Shown here: positions 34,186 to 47,284 of the stretch, piece after piece
Numbering within the stretch: the stretch's first letter is position 1
Layout of the letters: every line of letters begins with the position of its first letter
Source of the DNA: Sesamum alatum
Lineage: Eukaryota > Streptophyta > Magnoliopsida > Lamiales > Pedaliaceae
Reading direction: 5' to 3'
Length of the DNA: 64,000 bases
Assembly: GCA_034509735.1 (NCBI GenBank)
Contig: JACGWO010000005.1
Span: 18,899,264-18,963,263, forward strand
Position numbers and translations under genes: made by a program
The notes under the pieces: generated by a model
Seen by the model: the letters and a program-made list of their open reading frames with translations, nothing else
What the model was told of the DNA's origin: nothing
The model's database searches: none

Positions 34186-35381
34186 TTAGAACACAAAGAG
34201 GAGATTTTTTTTCAGATTTTTCAAGGGAAAAAACGCGGCGTTGTGCTTTTCTTCAAGAGAGAGCAAGCTAGAAAAATTGAGAGTTGTATGTATATGCTAG
34301 TCATTGAATTCCAAATTCAAGACATGCATAAGTTATCCTAGATAACCTCCACAACCTCCACACCACTACATTATGCAGCATTATGGCTTGACATATGTGA
34401 TCTATGTAGAGGATATAAATTCCTTCTTAACTTGCTATAACTTGTATTTTTCTATGGACTTGCATTACTAGTCTTAGACCTTGATTTAATCTATTTAAAT
34501 CAAGTCCAAACAAAAGTTTATTGAATATATATTAATGCAATTAATATAATTCCAATTGATGTCAACTAGTTTATTTAATCCAATTAAATAAACACAAGTC
34601 CAAACTCTAATTAATTGGTCCAATCAATTAATTAATTCAAATCCCGATAAATTGATCTAATTAATTTAAAGGTTCTAAGTCCAAAAATTAACTAATCCAA
34701 TTAATTAATTCTTATACCATCCATCAAATAGATTTTGAGCCAATCATTTATTTTCTCCTTGAATTCATTTAATCTAATTAAATTAATTCGCTTCTTCTAG
34801 AATCAGGTCCAAATTAATTCTACAATTCCTAGATACAACCATCATATACATGTGACTGCCTTGATTCCTCAAGTCCAAGGATTAATCTCGTACTATCGGA
34901 GTCGGGAATTCTAGTCATACCGACCAAGCTTCCAAGGCTTGCATATGACAATTCCCGCGAGTCATTTTAGTCAGCTGACACCCTTTTCAACTAACCTATT
35001 AATATTGCATAGACATTCAACGTCTGTCACCAAAAAAACATGACACTCATCCAATGAATACAATCCTTAGTGCAAGTCTCTATAGGACCATCAAATGCCC
35101 TATCTCGAGGTCCTCGACTTGGAACGTTTCAGACCAACCCTCCGAAGTTGGTTTCATCGCTGCCATCCAATGCGCAACCCAACTACATAGGTTATCCATT
35201 TGGTTTGTGGGTTTTTATTGTGACGTTAAAACGCCGTTTAACGTAATCAATAAGCACAACCAACATATAGTGCCACAGATGAACATTTACTATAGTCATC
35301 AAGTGAATATTACTCTAATAAAATTGCTAAATAGTACCCAAAACCGTCAATCTAATTGGCTTTCTGGTCACCTATTCCAAC
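34186..35381 (-). mobile_element. copia-A 3' LTR, proximal (5') part with internal deletion
   Basis: Begins on the minus strand TGTTGGAATAGGTGACC at 35381 and runs to the MULE at 34186. Compared with the 5' LTR, about 547 bp (equivalent to 41485-42031) are missing at about 34829, with the 3-bp microhomology TCC at the junction. The deletion removes the conserved CCATGGACCGTTGCTAG box. Confidence 0.9.
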
Positions 35382-38300
35382 AATCTCCCACTTGACCTAA
35401 AGTCAATCACCCATGTTGCTCAGACTTATCTGAGCATGAGTAACCTGCGATATCCAGCTCGGTCTCACGAGCCTACTTTATTCTACCAAGATGATGTGAT
35501 CCAACCGCACTTCACCTCTTCATACCATTGCTCGAAACAGATGGTACTGTCTAAGAATTTTTTCTGGATCCGTGATGAAATGGCAGTCTTTTAGCTTGCG
35601 CTACAACCCTATTGTTATCATCCAAGGTAACTGTTAGCTTGGCCGTGCTAGGCACCACATCCAATCATTGGATGTGGTTTTTCATCCAAACCACTCTAGA
35701 GCATCTTTTTAAGTTCCATACATTTAACTTTCATGGTCCGTCATGGTACCCCGCTTGAAACCTTTCCAAGCCACCACCTTACCATTAAGCCTGAATATAT
35801 GTTCATATTGAGACTAGACATTATTCACATGATATTGGAACCTAGTATCTCTATAGCCTTCCAGAATCAACTCTCCATAGAACGTGCATCAAGAACACTT
35901 CTTTAATCCTTATTCAGGTATTAAAGACTGTTCTCAATAGCAGTCTACTGCCTCCCGGTACACACCCGATTTCTGTCGTTACACCCAAAGCATATAAAAC
36001 ATCAGGTCCAATGCACCAAACAACATACGCATGCTGCCTACGGCAAAGACGTACGGGATGTTAAACATCTAAGCTTCCTCGTCAGTGAACCCTGATTGAG
36101 TCATGGACAGCTTATCCCTATATATAGGAATTCAATTCCTTTCATGGAGAATTGCATGAACAACATTCGTATTTCAGTGTTTGCTAACATCTTAAATTCA
36201 TTCCAAAAGAATAAGACGTTACACACTCTAAACACTAGGAACACAACTAAACTCCCACTGAACCTCAAGCTCGTTACTGATTGAGTCATACACCGTATGA
36301 ACTCATCAAAATAAATACTCCAGTTACATGGAGTTTCAACCCTAGTTTGAATCCATGTCGAATTACACGGCTCCAAGCCATTGATTCGATCCAATGTCCA
36401 ACATTGCTTCTCCTTATATTTTTTGGATTATAATCCAATTAACCGGACTGACCCAGCAACCTGTACCTCTCAGGTATCTAAAATATTTTGGTCATCCTTA
36501 GGGGAACTGGAATATAGTTAGTGAGCAAACTTGATTTAATGATGTTTGCAATATTGTACTGAGGTGTCGCTCTACTTGATTCCTCAAGGAGCTACTCCTC
36601 ACACTGGTTATCCTCTGAAATCTAATTTCCCTTAGGACAACACACGAACCTGTGCAAATCTAGTTTGCCTCAAACTAGTCCCTTGACGTATGCAAGACCT
36701 TCCCACATACTCAAGTACTTTGTAGGATACAAGCTTGCCATGCCATATCCAGTGGGGCGTCTGGGCTACGATCTTTAGAAAGTGCCATGTTTTACAACTT
36801 GGCTACGTCTTAAGAAAACGCCCAGATGGGCCAAGGTAGTTTAGTGAAACATCGATCGAACCATATCCAACACGGTTCGATTCCTCCCTTATCAGATACG
36901 CTGTTTAATTGTGGCGCTTCAGGAAGAATTCCACTGAGTGAGACTTTCATTCTCATTTAGATACATCAAGAGCTCCCGCTAAATACACACCACTCGATCC
37001 AATCAAAGGTTAATTTTGCAACCTATTCGATTCCCACTTTAAATCTAATTCTTTGAACCTTCCAAAGGTCCTTAGACTTGTGAACCCTCTTGTGGTCTTA
37101 TGTATTTAGTGACCCACAGATGTCTGGCTGGATCTAATCCATCAGACCACTAGCAAGCATACTTTATCCTACAAAGAGCTTCTCGGCCATCTTCCTGCTC
37201 AGGAAAGACTTGCAAGCTAGCAGGCTCAAATTGTCTATTTCTAGACTCCTTGAATCTACTAACCTCCTTATCCTAACTAGAGGAATGTGACCTAGCTTTT
37301 CATGCCAAATCTTTGAGTTTTTCTTGATTATCCATTTTACTATTTTTTTTTAGTATTCATAATCTAATTATGGGATAGTATTGAAACAATGATACAAACA
37401 ACCTAGCAAACAAGAATAATCATTCTTTGTCAAATAAAAGAAACTTTCATTGATAAAAAAGATGTATTCATCATTGTCCAACAATAGAAAAAACATAATT
37501 TTGATCATGCTAGGTTACATAATTGTGACCTATCAACTCTATCCTAACATGATCATTGGCTAAGCCTAATTGGTCCTATAGCTTTTGCAGCAACAACCCA
37601 GCCATTGGTTAGCTTTAGAACCATCTCCGTCTTAGCCTTATAATCCTTCCCATTTTCTGCAAACCATTTGCAGAGATGAGCTCTACAGCTGGTATCCAAC
37701 ACCGAAGAAGTAGAATAGTAATCATATTAAAACTCAAATCAAAGGTACCTTGGTCGGAGAGGAGTCTAGGACACTACCTCTTCCAATGCCTTTTCACGGC
37801 AATATATGCAAATATCTTTTGCAATTGTTGACTGCCGAACCGCCTTCCTCTTTCCGTTGCCCATGCCCAGCATGGCAACAGGAGCGCTCTGAGCGCTTTC
37901 AGCGACTGATTCTGTCTTACCCTTCTTCTTCCTCCAACGTCCGGCCCCTTTGCCTTTCGCTCTTGAGGTCGATGCCTCCCCCACCAATACTGATAGCTTA
38001 GACTTTTCAATCGTTGCCTCATATTGGACCAGCATGTTTATCAACTCATGAAGGTCTTTTTCAATCCCATTCATGTTATAGTGAACGATAAATGAGTTAT
38101 AAGAGGGAGGAAGAGACTGAAGGATCACGTCGATGTACGTTTCTTTTTCAAGATAAGCTCAGAGGTCTTTGAGCCTCTCCACTAGGGATACCATCATCGC
38201 TCCATGCAGGTGTAAAGATGACCCTTCTGTCATCTTAGCTTCAAAAAAAGCCTTCATTGCAACATATCTAATATGCATGTCCGGTACCGCATAAACATCT

Positions 38301-38597
38301 TTAGCACAGCATTATTGAGCTGAGATCATCCACCCGATCATATTGTTTCTGGATCTCAGTAGTCATGGATGCCAGTATGATGCTACGGACCTTGCGGTTG
38401 TCCTCCTACCATTCATTGAACGTCAAACGCTCTTCTGACGAGGAGCCCTCCTGTAAGACCTAAGGAAGAGGCTTATCCAGAACGTAAGCCTGGTTTTCAA
38501 AATTGAGGACAATCCTCAGATTTCGCAGCTAATCATTATAGTTTGTTCCGTCAAATTTGTTAGCCTCAAGAATTACAGCTAGTGGATTCTTAGACAT
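35382..38597 (-). pseudogene. copia-A gag-pol, heavily decayed
   Basis: The polypurine tract TCAAGTGGGAGAT is at 35382-35396. Gag starts at 38597 (MSKNPLAVILEANKFDGTN) with many stops; a readable piece (38128-37766) has MILQSLPPSYNSFIVHYNMN and a damaged zinc-knuckle region (CIYCREKALEE). Protease, integrase and RT are still recognisable between 37700 and 35900 only by similarity to copia-C in short stretches. It is the most degraded polyprotein in the nest. Confidence 0.85.
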
Positions 38598-40390
38598 CTA
38601 CATTCAAAATGTAAAGCAGAAATTTAGTAGATTATATTAATATTGAATTCAAGTTAAGACTTGGTCTTTAGTCATTAACCCCTCCCACTATTTATTCAAA
38701 AAGCCCACCACTCCCAAGTGGGGTTTTTAGAAAATCATTTCCTAGTGGGCTTGGAGTCCAGCTTTTAGGATTCACATGGGAAAGGCTTTTTGGGAGGTAT
38801 CCAATACCATTCTCATCTAATGAGATTCCCAAGATATTTTTCCTTGCTTCTTCACATGATCCCAAGGACTCCAAGCGAATCATGTTACTCACTGTTAAGC
38901 CCGACCCATCAACCAAATCATAACTCAACTGTCGCCCCCCACGACTCGTGAGACAAGAAAACAAGAGCATATTCCTTTGTTCATAACAATAACTCAGCTT
39001 TCTTCCATTCTAAATGCGCCACGACTCGTGAGACCACGAATGAGTGAAAGTAGCTTCCTTACTACATTGTTATGGGTGGAAGGCTTGGAATAATCAAACC
39101 ATTTGATTTAATTCAATTTTGGGCCTCATATATACTCGGACCATCCAAGTGAGAGTTATTATTTGGTAAGACCAAGACCTCATCATTATTAGCATTTTGC
39201 ATGCTCAAGTTTTAGACATTCAATGTGAATAGATGCATTCTAAACACATCATACATCAAAGCATTAAAACATTAAACACATGTAAAAAGAAGCCTAGCAC
39301 ACCCCTGTAGGATAATCACAAGCCCATTCCTAAGTGATCCACTGAGCCCGCAGTGGATCTATGATAAATATAGGGTAAGCCTACACTATTAAATTTTTTA
39401 TATCCCATTATCATTCTAATTGGGCCTTGTAAAAATTCCTCCTTTGTTCTTCATGACCTTCCATCGTGGGCTCCGTCCACCGGACCTTCATCTCTATGGA
39501 AGCTTACATATAATAAAAGAAAGTCTCACAACCTAATCTACTCTCATTACAACTTAAAAGAAACCCCAATCAGAAGTTGGGGGGAGTACATTTAAAGAGA
39601 GCAAGCAAGCCTTATTATTCCAAGGCTAAAAATCGATAGAAGGAATAAAAACAAAGAGGCACGCAGGCCGCATCCAACATAAAATAAACCATACATAGGT
39701 CAATGGGCTTTGTGATCATCCAATATTGTTTATTCAATAAGCATCAATTATACAATTATATCAAATATAAACATGCCAAGCATATAAATATATCCCATGC
39801 ATTTATAAATAGATATTCAATATCTTAAATCATAAAAATAATTACAATGCAGAAAATATCATATTAGTAATGTAATTAAAAATATGGATATAGACTATAC
39901 ATCCAATGTACAAACCATTTTTTTTTATTTGGAAACCATTTCCAAATAAACTAAGGCACAATTTAATTTTAAAAAAATCCAATTTAACTAAAAATAAAAA
40001 TATGCCACATTAATAATTTTAGAAAAGTAGAAGAAATCAGGAAAATCTAATTTTCCAGGAAAACGGCAAAAACAGCACTGCCGGTCGGCCGTCCCAGACA
40101 GCTGAGCGCACGCGGGTGCGCGCCTGCTGCTCCTGCTGGGCGGCCGACATCATTTTTCACCATTTTTTTAAAATTTCTGCTGTAAAAACTGAATCATAAT
40201 TATGCATTTACAGAAAATCCAATTCTAAAAAATGTATGGATATCCATAATTTTAAAAGCAAAATTAACACATATGTTCTACATATAATCATGCTAGAAAA
40301 AACATAAAACATGCTTTCCAAAAGCGTTTTAAACACGTTACATGCTTACCACATAATAACATGTTAATCCTATAGCCAAAATAATGAACT
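38598..40390 (-). other. copia-A leader
   Basis: Holds the conserved hairpin (39336-39359), two CACGACTCGTGAGAC motifs (about 38940-38954 and 39020-39034), the conserved small frame at 38970-38692 (NILGISLDENGIGYLPKSLS) and a GC- and CpG-rich block at 40080-40148. The layout matches copia-C and copia-E. Confidence 0.8.
39336..39359 (-). ncRNA. conserved leader hairpin, copia-A copy
   Basis: GATCCACTG and CAGTGGATC form a perfect 9-bp stem around a 6-nt loop (CGGGCT in the sense strand), identical to the copia-C copy although the surrounding leader has diverged. Confidence 0.65.
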
Positions 40391-40405
40391 GGGCTCTGAT
40401 ACCAC
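40391..40405 (-). other. copia-A primer-binding site
   Basis: On the minus strand GTGGTATCAGAGCCC follows the LTR terminus CTTTCA directly. It is an exact tRNA-iMet type site. Confidence 0.9.
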
Positions 40406-42407
40406 TGAAAGAATCGAGTACGGCCCAAAAACACAACGGAAGCGTAAAAATGATATTTAAGGCATACTTTAAACCAGATTCAAAGGGTGTTCCTTTTGAA
40501 GTTCCTGGGTGTTCAGAGTATGTCAAAGCATAAATTAAAGAGGTTCGATAAGTGGCTAAAGGAAGTAAACAAAAAGGTACATGTAACGTAAATGGAAACC
40601 ACCATTATGTTCGTTGCACATAGAACTAGTTCTGGCTTTGTTCCCTTTCGTTTCCTTGTTCCGTTCACTTGAGTGTCCAACATAGAACTCCTCTAAGTTT
40701 ATCTACACCACACTAAGGATATGTCCTCTAAACTATTGCTAGATAGTAGTAGAGGAATGAAAAAGAAACAATTCCAAACTTACCACTATTGATTAGTGGT
40801 TTTTGGAATGTTTAAGTTCTAACTTCGAATCAAATTCAATTAGAACACAAAGAGGAGAATTTTTTCAGATTTTTTCTAAGGGAAACAACGTGGCCTTGTG
40901 GTTTTCTTCAAGACAGAGCAAGCTAGAAAATCAAGAGTTGTATGTATATGCTAGTCATTGAATTTCAAATTCAAGTCATGCATAAGTTGTCCTAGATAAC
41001 CTCCACACCACTACATTATGCAGTATTATGGCTGGACAAATGTGATCATATGTAGAGGATATAAATTCCTCCTTAACTTGCATAACTTGTATTTTTCCAT
41101 GGAGTTGCACTACTAGTCTTAGCCCTTGATTTAATCTAATTAAATCAAGTCCAAACAAAAGTTTATTGAATATATATTAATCCAATTAGTATCATTCCCA
41201 TTTATGCCAACGAGTTTATTTAATCCAATTAAATAAATACAAGTCCAAACTCTAACTAATTGATCCAATCAATTAATTAATCCAAAACCCGATAAGTTAA
41301 TCTAATTAATTTAAAGGTTCTAAGTCCAAAAATTAACTAATCCAATTAATTAATTCTTGGACCATCCATCAAATGTATTTCCCAATAAATGATCCAATCA
41401 TTTATTTTCTCCTTGAATTAATTTAATCCAAATAAATTAATTCGCTTCTTCTAGAATTAATTTCAAATTAATTCTACCAATTCCATAGTGATTTGTGTAT
41501 GACTCTTTAGGTTCACCCTCAGCTAGACTTGGGCTTGTGTCCAACACAATTGGTCAATTAAATTCAATTTAATTAACTATTCAATTAACCATTAATGGGA
41601 AAACGCCCGTCACCATGGGTGGCCATTTAGCAACGGTCCATGGCACGAGAGACTCGGTGAATATTGGCGTGAACATTAAGGCTTCCGAGTACTATACGAA
41701 TACGGTCCTTCCATCATCCGTCTCCTAGTCTAAGTCTAAGGTATGAAATTGAGCGTTGGTTCCCATCCTGGACTAGACAACTATGCTCAATAACTCGGGA
41801 CACGTTTGCTCTATTGATCGACGTAGGAAATCATTCTGTACTCGATCAATCCCTATGGCCACAGATTAAAAGAGTTTAAACTGTCTCAGACCGCATAGGA
41901 GACTCTATTGTCATATACTGACAGGTGATGGATCCTATCTTGGAATCCGTCGTCCTGAATACAAATTCCGACTGCAATGAATAAGGCTTATAATGAATGT
42001 ACCCCAGATACGGGCATCTCTTTCTAGATCCTAGATACAACCATCATATGCATGTGACACCCATAATTCCTCAAGTCCGAGGGCTAATCTCGTACTATCG
42101 AAGCCGGGAATTCCAGTCATATCGACCAAGCGTCCAAGGCTTTCATAAGACGATTCCCACAAGTCAGTTCAGTCAGCTGATGCCCTTGTCAACTAACCCA
42201 CTAATATTGCATAGACGTCCAACATTTGTCGCCGATGAATCACGGCACTCATCCAATAAACGCCGTTTAATGTAATCAACATAACAAACACATAGTGCCA
42301 CGGATGAACGTTTACTATATTCATGAAGTCAATATTACTCTAATAAAATTGCTAAATAGTACCCAAAACCGTCAATCCAATTGGCTTTTTGGTCATCTAT
42401 TCCAACA
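40406..42407 (-). mobile_element. copia-A 5' LTR
   Basis: 2,002 bp. The minus strand begins TGTTGGAATAGATGACC and ends CGATTCTTTCA. The conserved box lies at about 41608-41650. It serves as the reference that shows where the MULE and the 547-bp deletion fall in the 3' LTR. Confidence 0.92.
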
Positions 42408-42501
42408 ATGGCGACGGCGCAAGTAGGCGAGGGTACAAGTAGGGGATGGGGGTGGGCATGACGATAGGGGGGGGGGTATAGGGGACAAAGGGATAATTTT
42501 T

Positions 42502-43002
42502 AGGGTTAATTACACTTAGACCCCCTCTAAAAATGCATAATTACACTTTCCCCCAAAAAAGTTTTGAAATTACACTTACACCCCCAATGAAAATTCTCCG
42601 TTTACACCTGACCTCCATTCGTTAAAGTATGGACGAAAAATGTTCACGTCAACAAAAATTATTACATAAAATTTCAATTTTTCTTTTTATTTAACATTTT
42701 CGTGTAATAATTTTGTACTTATAAGAAAAAAATATAATAATCTTGGCATCGCTCCATATATGTACATTACATTTATCCTCTTATAAGTACAAAAATATAC
42801 ATGAGAATGTTAAATGATAGAAAAAATTAAAAATTTATGTAATTATTTTCGTTGACGTGAACATTTTTCATTCAAACTCTAACGGATGGGGGTCAGGTGT
42901 AAAGAGAGAATTTTCAGAGGGGGTGTAAGTGTAATTTTAAAAAAAATTTGGGAAAAAGTGTAATTATGCATTTTTAGAGGGGGTCTAAGTGTAATTAACC
43001 CT
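42502..43002. mobile_element. 501-bp hairpin MITE, nearly a full palindrome
   Basis: The ends are AGGGTTAATTACACTTAGAC and its reverse complement, with AATTTTT flanking on both sides (42495-42501 and 43003-43009). The arms pair over about 220-240 bp, leaving a loop of about 50 bp around 42730-42780. No coding capacity. The superfamily is uncertain; a 7-bp duplication does not decide it. Confidence 0.88.
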
Positions 43003-43641
43003 AATTTTTTTTAAAAAATAATTTAATAACTTCAAAAATATATTTTTAATAAATTAATTATTTATTTTAGTAATTTTAGTATACTTAATATAAAATAAAT
43101 TAATTATTTTGAATTATAATTTATTAATTTTAATAAAATATAATTATAAATAAAAATAGAGAATAAATAGTCTTTTAATTTTAACAATTTTAAATAATTT
43201 ATTAAAATGTGATAATTTTTTAATTTAAACTTGTAATGTAGTAACTAATTTTATTAATATATTAATTGAATTAAATATAATTTAATATATTAATTCTTAT
43301 AAGTTCTCATTTTATATAGAGATTCAATTAAAAAAATTTAATAAAAAAATTAAAATTTATATTAAAAATTGGTATAAATTTTAAAAATATATATATGGTG
43401 TCATACTACTGATCTCCATAAATATTACTTTTACACCCCTCTATCTTTTGGTAATTACAGAAACACTCTTGGGGGCATTTCTTTCAATGAAAAATTATAG
43501 TAAAGTTTTACAAGGATAATAGGGGCATTTTTGTGTTTAAAGACTACTAAGGGTGATTTTTGTAATTTTTTAAAAGATAGAAATGGTTTATATAAAAGGA
43601 GATAGGTGAAGGGATGTAAATGTAATTATTCCTATATTATA

Positions 43642-44219
43642 ATGTTCTCATGTCCAATAAGAGTAAAAAGACCACATGTTGAGTTAATAGTGGCTAACTT
43701 CATTTTTGCTGCAAAAGTGAATGACTAATTTGTGCAGTCAATCATGTGATCTATGTGAATTCTTAGTAGAAATAGTAAATAATATTTTCATTCATAAGGA
43801 CAAGTTTAAAATAAAAAATAGGATCATATTATTATGGAAAACATTGCAACTTGTAATATAAGGGGTTGACAATTTAAATTTTATTGCAATTCAATTCTGA
43901 CAATTAGTCTTGCAATTTAATAAAATGTTACATTAAGGACAAATCCCCTCGAGAATCAGAAATTTGACAGATCACCTAGACATGATAGTAGAGTGGGTAT
44001 GGAACGGGTTATGACGAACCCCGGGACCCGCCCCACCAACTCCAGCTTGGACCGAGGACCTGCCCAATCCAAAACTTGCCGGGATGAGTCTGAGCCATTT
44101 GCCAAGTCTCTCTCTCTCTAATTTTCAAATTTATGAATATTCAAAATTCTTGATCTCTTTCATACTTTATCTATTTATATGTTTTTTTTAATCGATATGG
44201 AAAGTATTAATAGTCAAAC
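43642..44219. other. unassigned sequence between nested elements
   Basis: No domain or terminal repeat was recognised. It is AT-rich except for a C/G-rich patch at about 44005-44090, and may be old host intergenic DNA. It pairs with 8556-8907 as the other flank of the nest. Confidence 0.35.
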
Positions 44220-46440
44220 TGAAGGACAAGCGGATCTGCCCGGGAGCGCGAGCAGAAGCGAGAAAGCGTAGAAGGTGCATAAATTTAAATAAAATTTAAA
44301 TAAACTTGATCCCAAGAGGTGTACCCTTGGGTGCTCAACCAGGCGTTCGATGTAGGATGTATTAATAAAGAAGCATATATATATAATACATAGGGCATAG
44401 ATGAAAAGTTGAATCTATCAAAGCGTAGTAAAACCTTTACCCTTGATGATTTTACGTACGCGTGGCTACTTGCGTTGTTCCTTCTCCGGAATGCTCATGA
44501 AATCCAAACGTATGGATTCTCCAAAGGTGATCCACACTACACCAGAAGAAACACACGTTTTCCTTGCTAAAAGAAAATGAGTTTAGGAAGGAATCAGTTC
44601 AAGAGAAAAACAATATGAATTAGTATTCTCTTAAACCTACTTTGTTCTTCCTTTTGATCCAAGATCAAATGCAGAACACAAGTGGAAATGGGAGAGAGAG
44701 GGCCGAGAGTGAGAGAGAGAGGAGAGGCCAAATTGTGTTCTCTTTTTTCCTTGAAAAAGATGAATTATAATTCTTACCCACAAGGTGTTGTATATACTCC
44801 TATATATACATAATTAATGTGATTATTGGAATGTGTCTAGGTTCATCCAAGGATGTCTAGATACATCCCAATCAATCACCATAAATTTTTCAATCAAGCC
44901 CACCAACTTTTAAAGTATGATCAAATCATACGAAAAGGGAAGGGCTTGATTGGAGTTGATTTGTCTCTTTCCAAAAGAGACAAGTCAACTACCACCTTGC
45001 ATGAAGCATGGCTGATTTTAGCTTCCTCCAAGGAGCATTTTCGGCCATGCTCTTTTATGGGAAGAAGTCCAACTTCTTCCTATTCCAAAATAGGAATTAT
45101 TTCTCCCTATCGGGTCAAAATTTAACGGACTGGATTTTATCGTAATCCAATTACGACGAACCCAAAATCCAATTTAATGTCCACTTAAATTATTCCCGTT
45201 GGTCTTTTAATCCAATCAAAAGATCCAACATCTCGACTTTGCATATTTAATCGACAAATCCAATTTACCAATTAAACGAGGGCCCGATACAATATTGGCC
45301 CGTCCATCCGATGGACTATCCCTTAAGTAATCCAATTACTTATTTATCCTTCGTCATTGACTCCAAGTCAATCTCTCAACCTTCTCGGTGATTTGTGTGT
45401 GACCCTTTAGCTTCACCCTCAGCTAGACTTGGGCCCCGTGTCCCACAATGGCCCGTTACCATGGGTGGCCATCTAGCAACGGTCCATGGCACTACAAACT
45501 AGGTGAATGTTGGCGTGAACATTAAGGCGCCGATTCCATACGGGTACAGTCCTTCCGTCTATCGTCTCCCGGCCTCAGTCTAGGGTATGAAATTGGGCGT
45601 CGGTTCCCATCCTTCACTAGGCATCTATGCTTAACACTCGAGATTATGTATGGTTCATTGCGTCGATACAGGAAACTATTCCCTGTTCGACCAACCAGTA
45701 TGGCCACAGCTTCAAACAGCATAAACGTGTCTCCGAGTGCATAGGAGATACATCTGTCACATACTGATAGGGGACGGATCCTCTTCTTGGAATCCACCGT
45801 CTTCGCTACACATTTTGACTGCACTGGACAAGGCTTATAATGATCATCTTACAGAATTATCACCTCTCGCTAGATCCAGCATACAGCCGTCTTGTGCACG
45901 CGATTACCATCATTCTTCAAGTCTGAGGATTACTCCCGTACTATCGGAATCGGCAAAATCCAATCATATCGACCAAGCCTCCAAGGCTTCCATATGATGA
46001 TCCCCACGAGTCAGTCCAGTCGGCTCAACCCAGTTGACCAACCCATCAAGATCGTGTAGGCGTCCCACGCCTGTCGCCGATGAAACACGGGACTCATCTA
46101 ATTAACACGACTCTTGATGCAAGTCTCAATAGGACTCTCGATGCCCTGTCTCGGGGTGCTCGACTTGGAACGTTTCAGACCCAACTCTTAATCAGTTGGT
46201 TTTATGACCACCATCCAATGCGTGGCCCAATTGCATAAGTTGTTAACAGTGGTATGTGGGCTTTGTTGCGATATAAGTGAAACACCGTTTTAACATATAT
46301 AAAATGAGCGCAACAAAGTAGACACCAATAGTGATGAACACTCATTTTATTCATCATATAATAATATTACATCAACATCAAGTTGTCAGATAGGTTACAA
46401 ATCGCAAAACCTATTGGATTTCTGGTCACCTATTCTAACA
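44220..46440 (-). mobile_element. solo LTR, family 1
   Basis: 2,221 bp, minus strand TGTTAGAATAGGTGACC to TTGTCCTTCA. The flanks CAAAC (44215-44219) and CAACC (46441-46445) match at four of five bases. The conserved box is near 45460-45500, the terminal hairpin near 44310-44332, and a 100-codon sense frame lies at 45824-45522. Confidence 0.9.
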
Positions 46441-47280
46441 CAACCAACATTTATTAAGAGACTTCAATACATATCCTATTATTTTTGTAACCCAAGGAGT
46501 GATTCTTGGGATAAAGGTGAGATCTTAGCAATTAAAGCTCCATCGATGGAGCTCAAGCAGTGATCAAGACCCGAGTAAAAGATCATTTAGCCATCTCAAA
46601 AGGTTTCCATATATACCCATTGTCAAAGAGATGAAGGGCAAGATACTCAAAGACCGATACTTGCCGTATTTAAATGAATAGTATAAATAGGAGCTCATTT
46701 CCTTATTTGAGGGAGATTGAAAAAAAGACTACAATTAAGCTAGGAGAAATCTAAAAAAGGAGGTCGAGCTGACACGGATCAATTTGTAACGTGTCGGGGA
46801 CTGTACCCACCTTCTGATCAATAAACGAATTATTTTTATTCAGTTGATTGTTACATAAATTATTATTTGTGCAATATCAATTAATACAATGATTACAATC
46901 ATTCATGCCAAATATCTATATTTAACGACGGCATCTATAACAATGATATACTAATTACCACTATCAAATAACCGCATTTAATCAACACCTATTATTAAAG
47001 TAGAATAACATCACATGCATTGGTGGGGTACGAACGCATGACCTTAGAGTTATGGGGCCTCAGCTTCGCCAATTGAATTATAATCTCCAAAATCTTTTCC
47101 TTTTCCAGTCAAAAAAAAAAAAAAACAAATTGCATTTCACTTATTCATTAAATTACACATAATTACAACTTTGTCATGATCATCTTTCTCCCCGTCAATC
47201 ATCGTGGACAAGCTTCCAAACCACAATTGTTGAATAAATATTTAAAAATAAAAAACTAAATAATATATATTTTATTAGTA
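46441..47280. other. unassigned, possibly decayed LTR sequence
   Basis: Has TATAAATAGGAG near 46682 and CAATAAACGAAT near 46820, spaced like promoter and polyadenylation signals of an LTR on the plus strand, but no TG..CA termini or matching copy was found. It also holds a tRNA-like segment (see 47022-47088) and an A15-type tract near 47110. Confidence 0.3.
47022..47088 (-). pseudogene. tRNA-like remnant (tRNA pseudogene or SINE head)
   Basis: On the minus strand, TTCAATTGGCGAAGC resembles a D-arm/A-box, and GCGTTCGTACCCC resembles a T-arm/B-box (consensus GGTTCGANTCC). The acceptor stem does not close well, so it is not a functional tRNA gene. Confidence 0.35.
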
Positions 47281-47284
47281 TTTA

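Larger units (their letters stand above)
9594..42407 (-). mobile_element. copia-A: minus-strand Ty1/copia element interrupted by a 24-kb MULE
   Basis: The flanks carry an exact 5-bp duplication ATGGC (9589-9593 and 42408-42412). In minus-strand order: 5' LTR 42407-40406, primer site, leader, gag start at 38597, heavily decayed gag-pol to about 35400, polypurine tract, and 3' LTR from 35381. The 3' LTR is cut by the MULE (10039-34175) and finishes at 10038-9594. The MULE flanks within the LTR rejoin to match the intact 5' LTR. This is the most decayed copia of the window, which fits its outer position in the nest. Confidence 0.9.
8908..43632. mobile_element. outermost element of the nest: MULE-like hairpin element, split by copia-A
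   Basis: The two ends are TGGATAATTACAT (8908) and ATGTAATTATTCC (43632), inverted to each other. They are flanked by an exact 9-bp repeat TATATTATA (8899-8907 and 43633-43641). Bases 8908-9450 match the reverse complement of about 43632-43010, including the shared blocks TAGTCTTTAAA, GGGGTGT(A/C)AAAGTAATATT and AATTAATATATTAATAAAA. Once copia-A and the MITE at 42502-43002 are removed, the original element is about 1.4 kb. Its GC-rich centre, around 9500-9590 and 42413-42480, is not palindromic. No transposase is present. Confidence 0.8.

Noticed and set aside
47022..47088. Functional tRNA gene
   Set aside because: Only A-box and B-box-like segments are seen; the acceptor stem does not pair, so it is listed as a remnant only.
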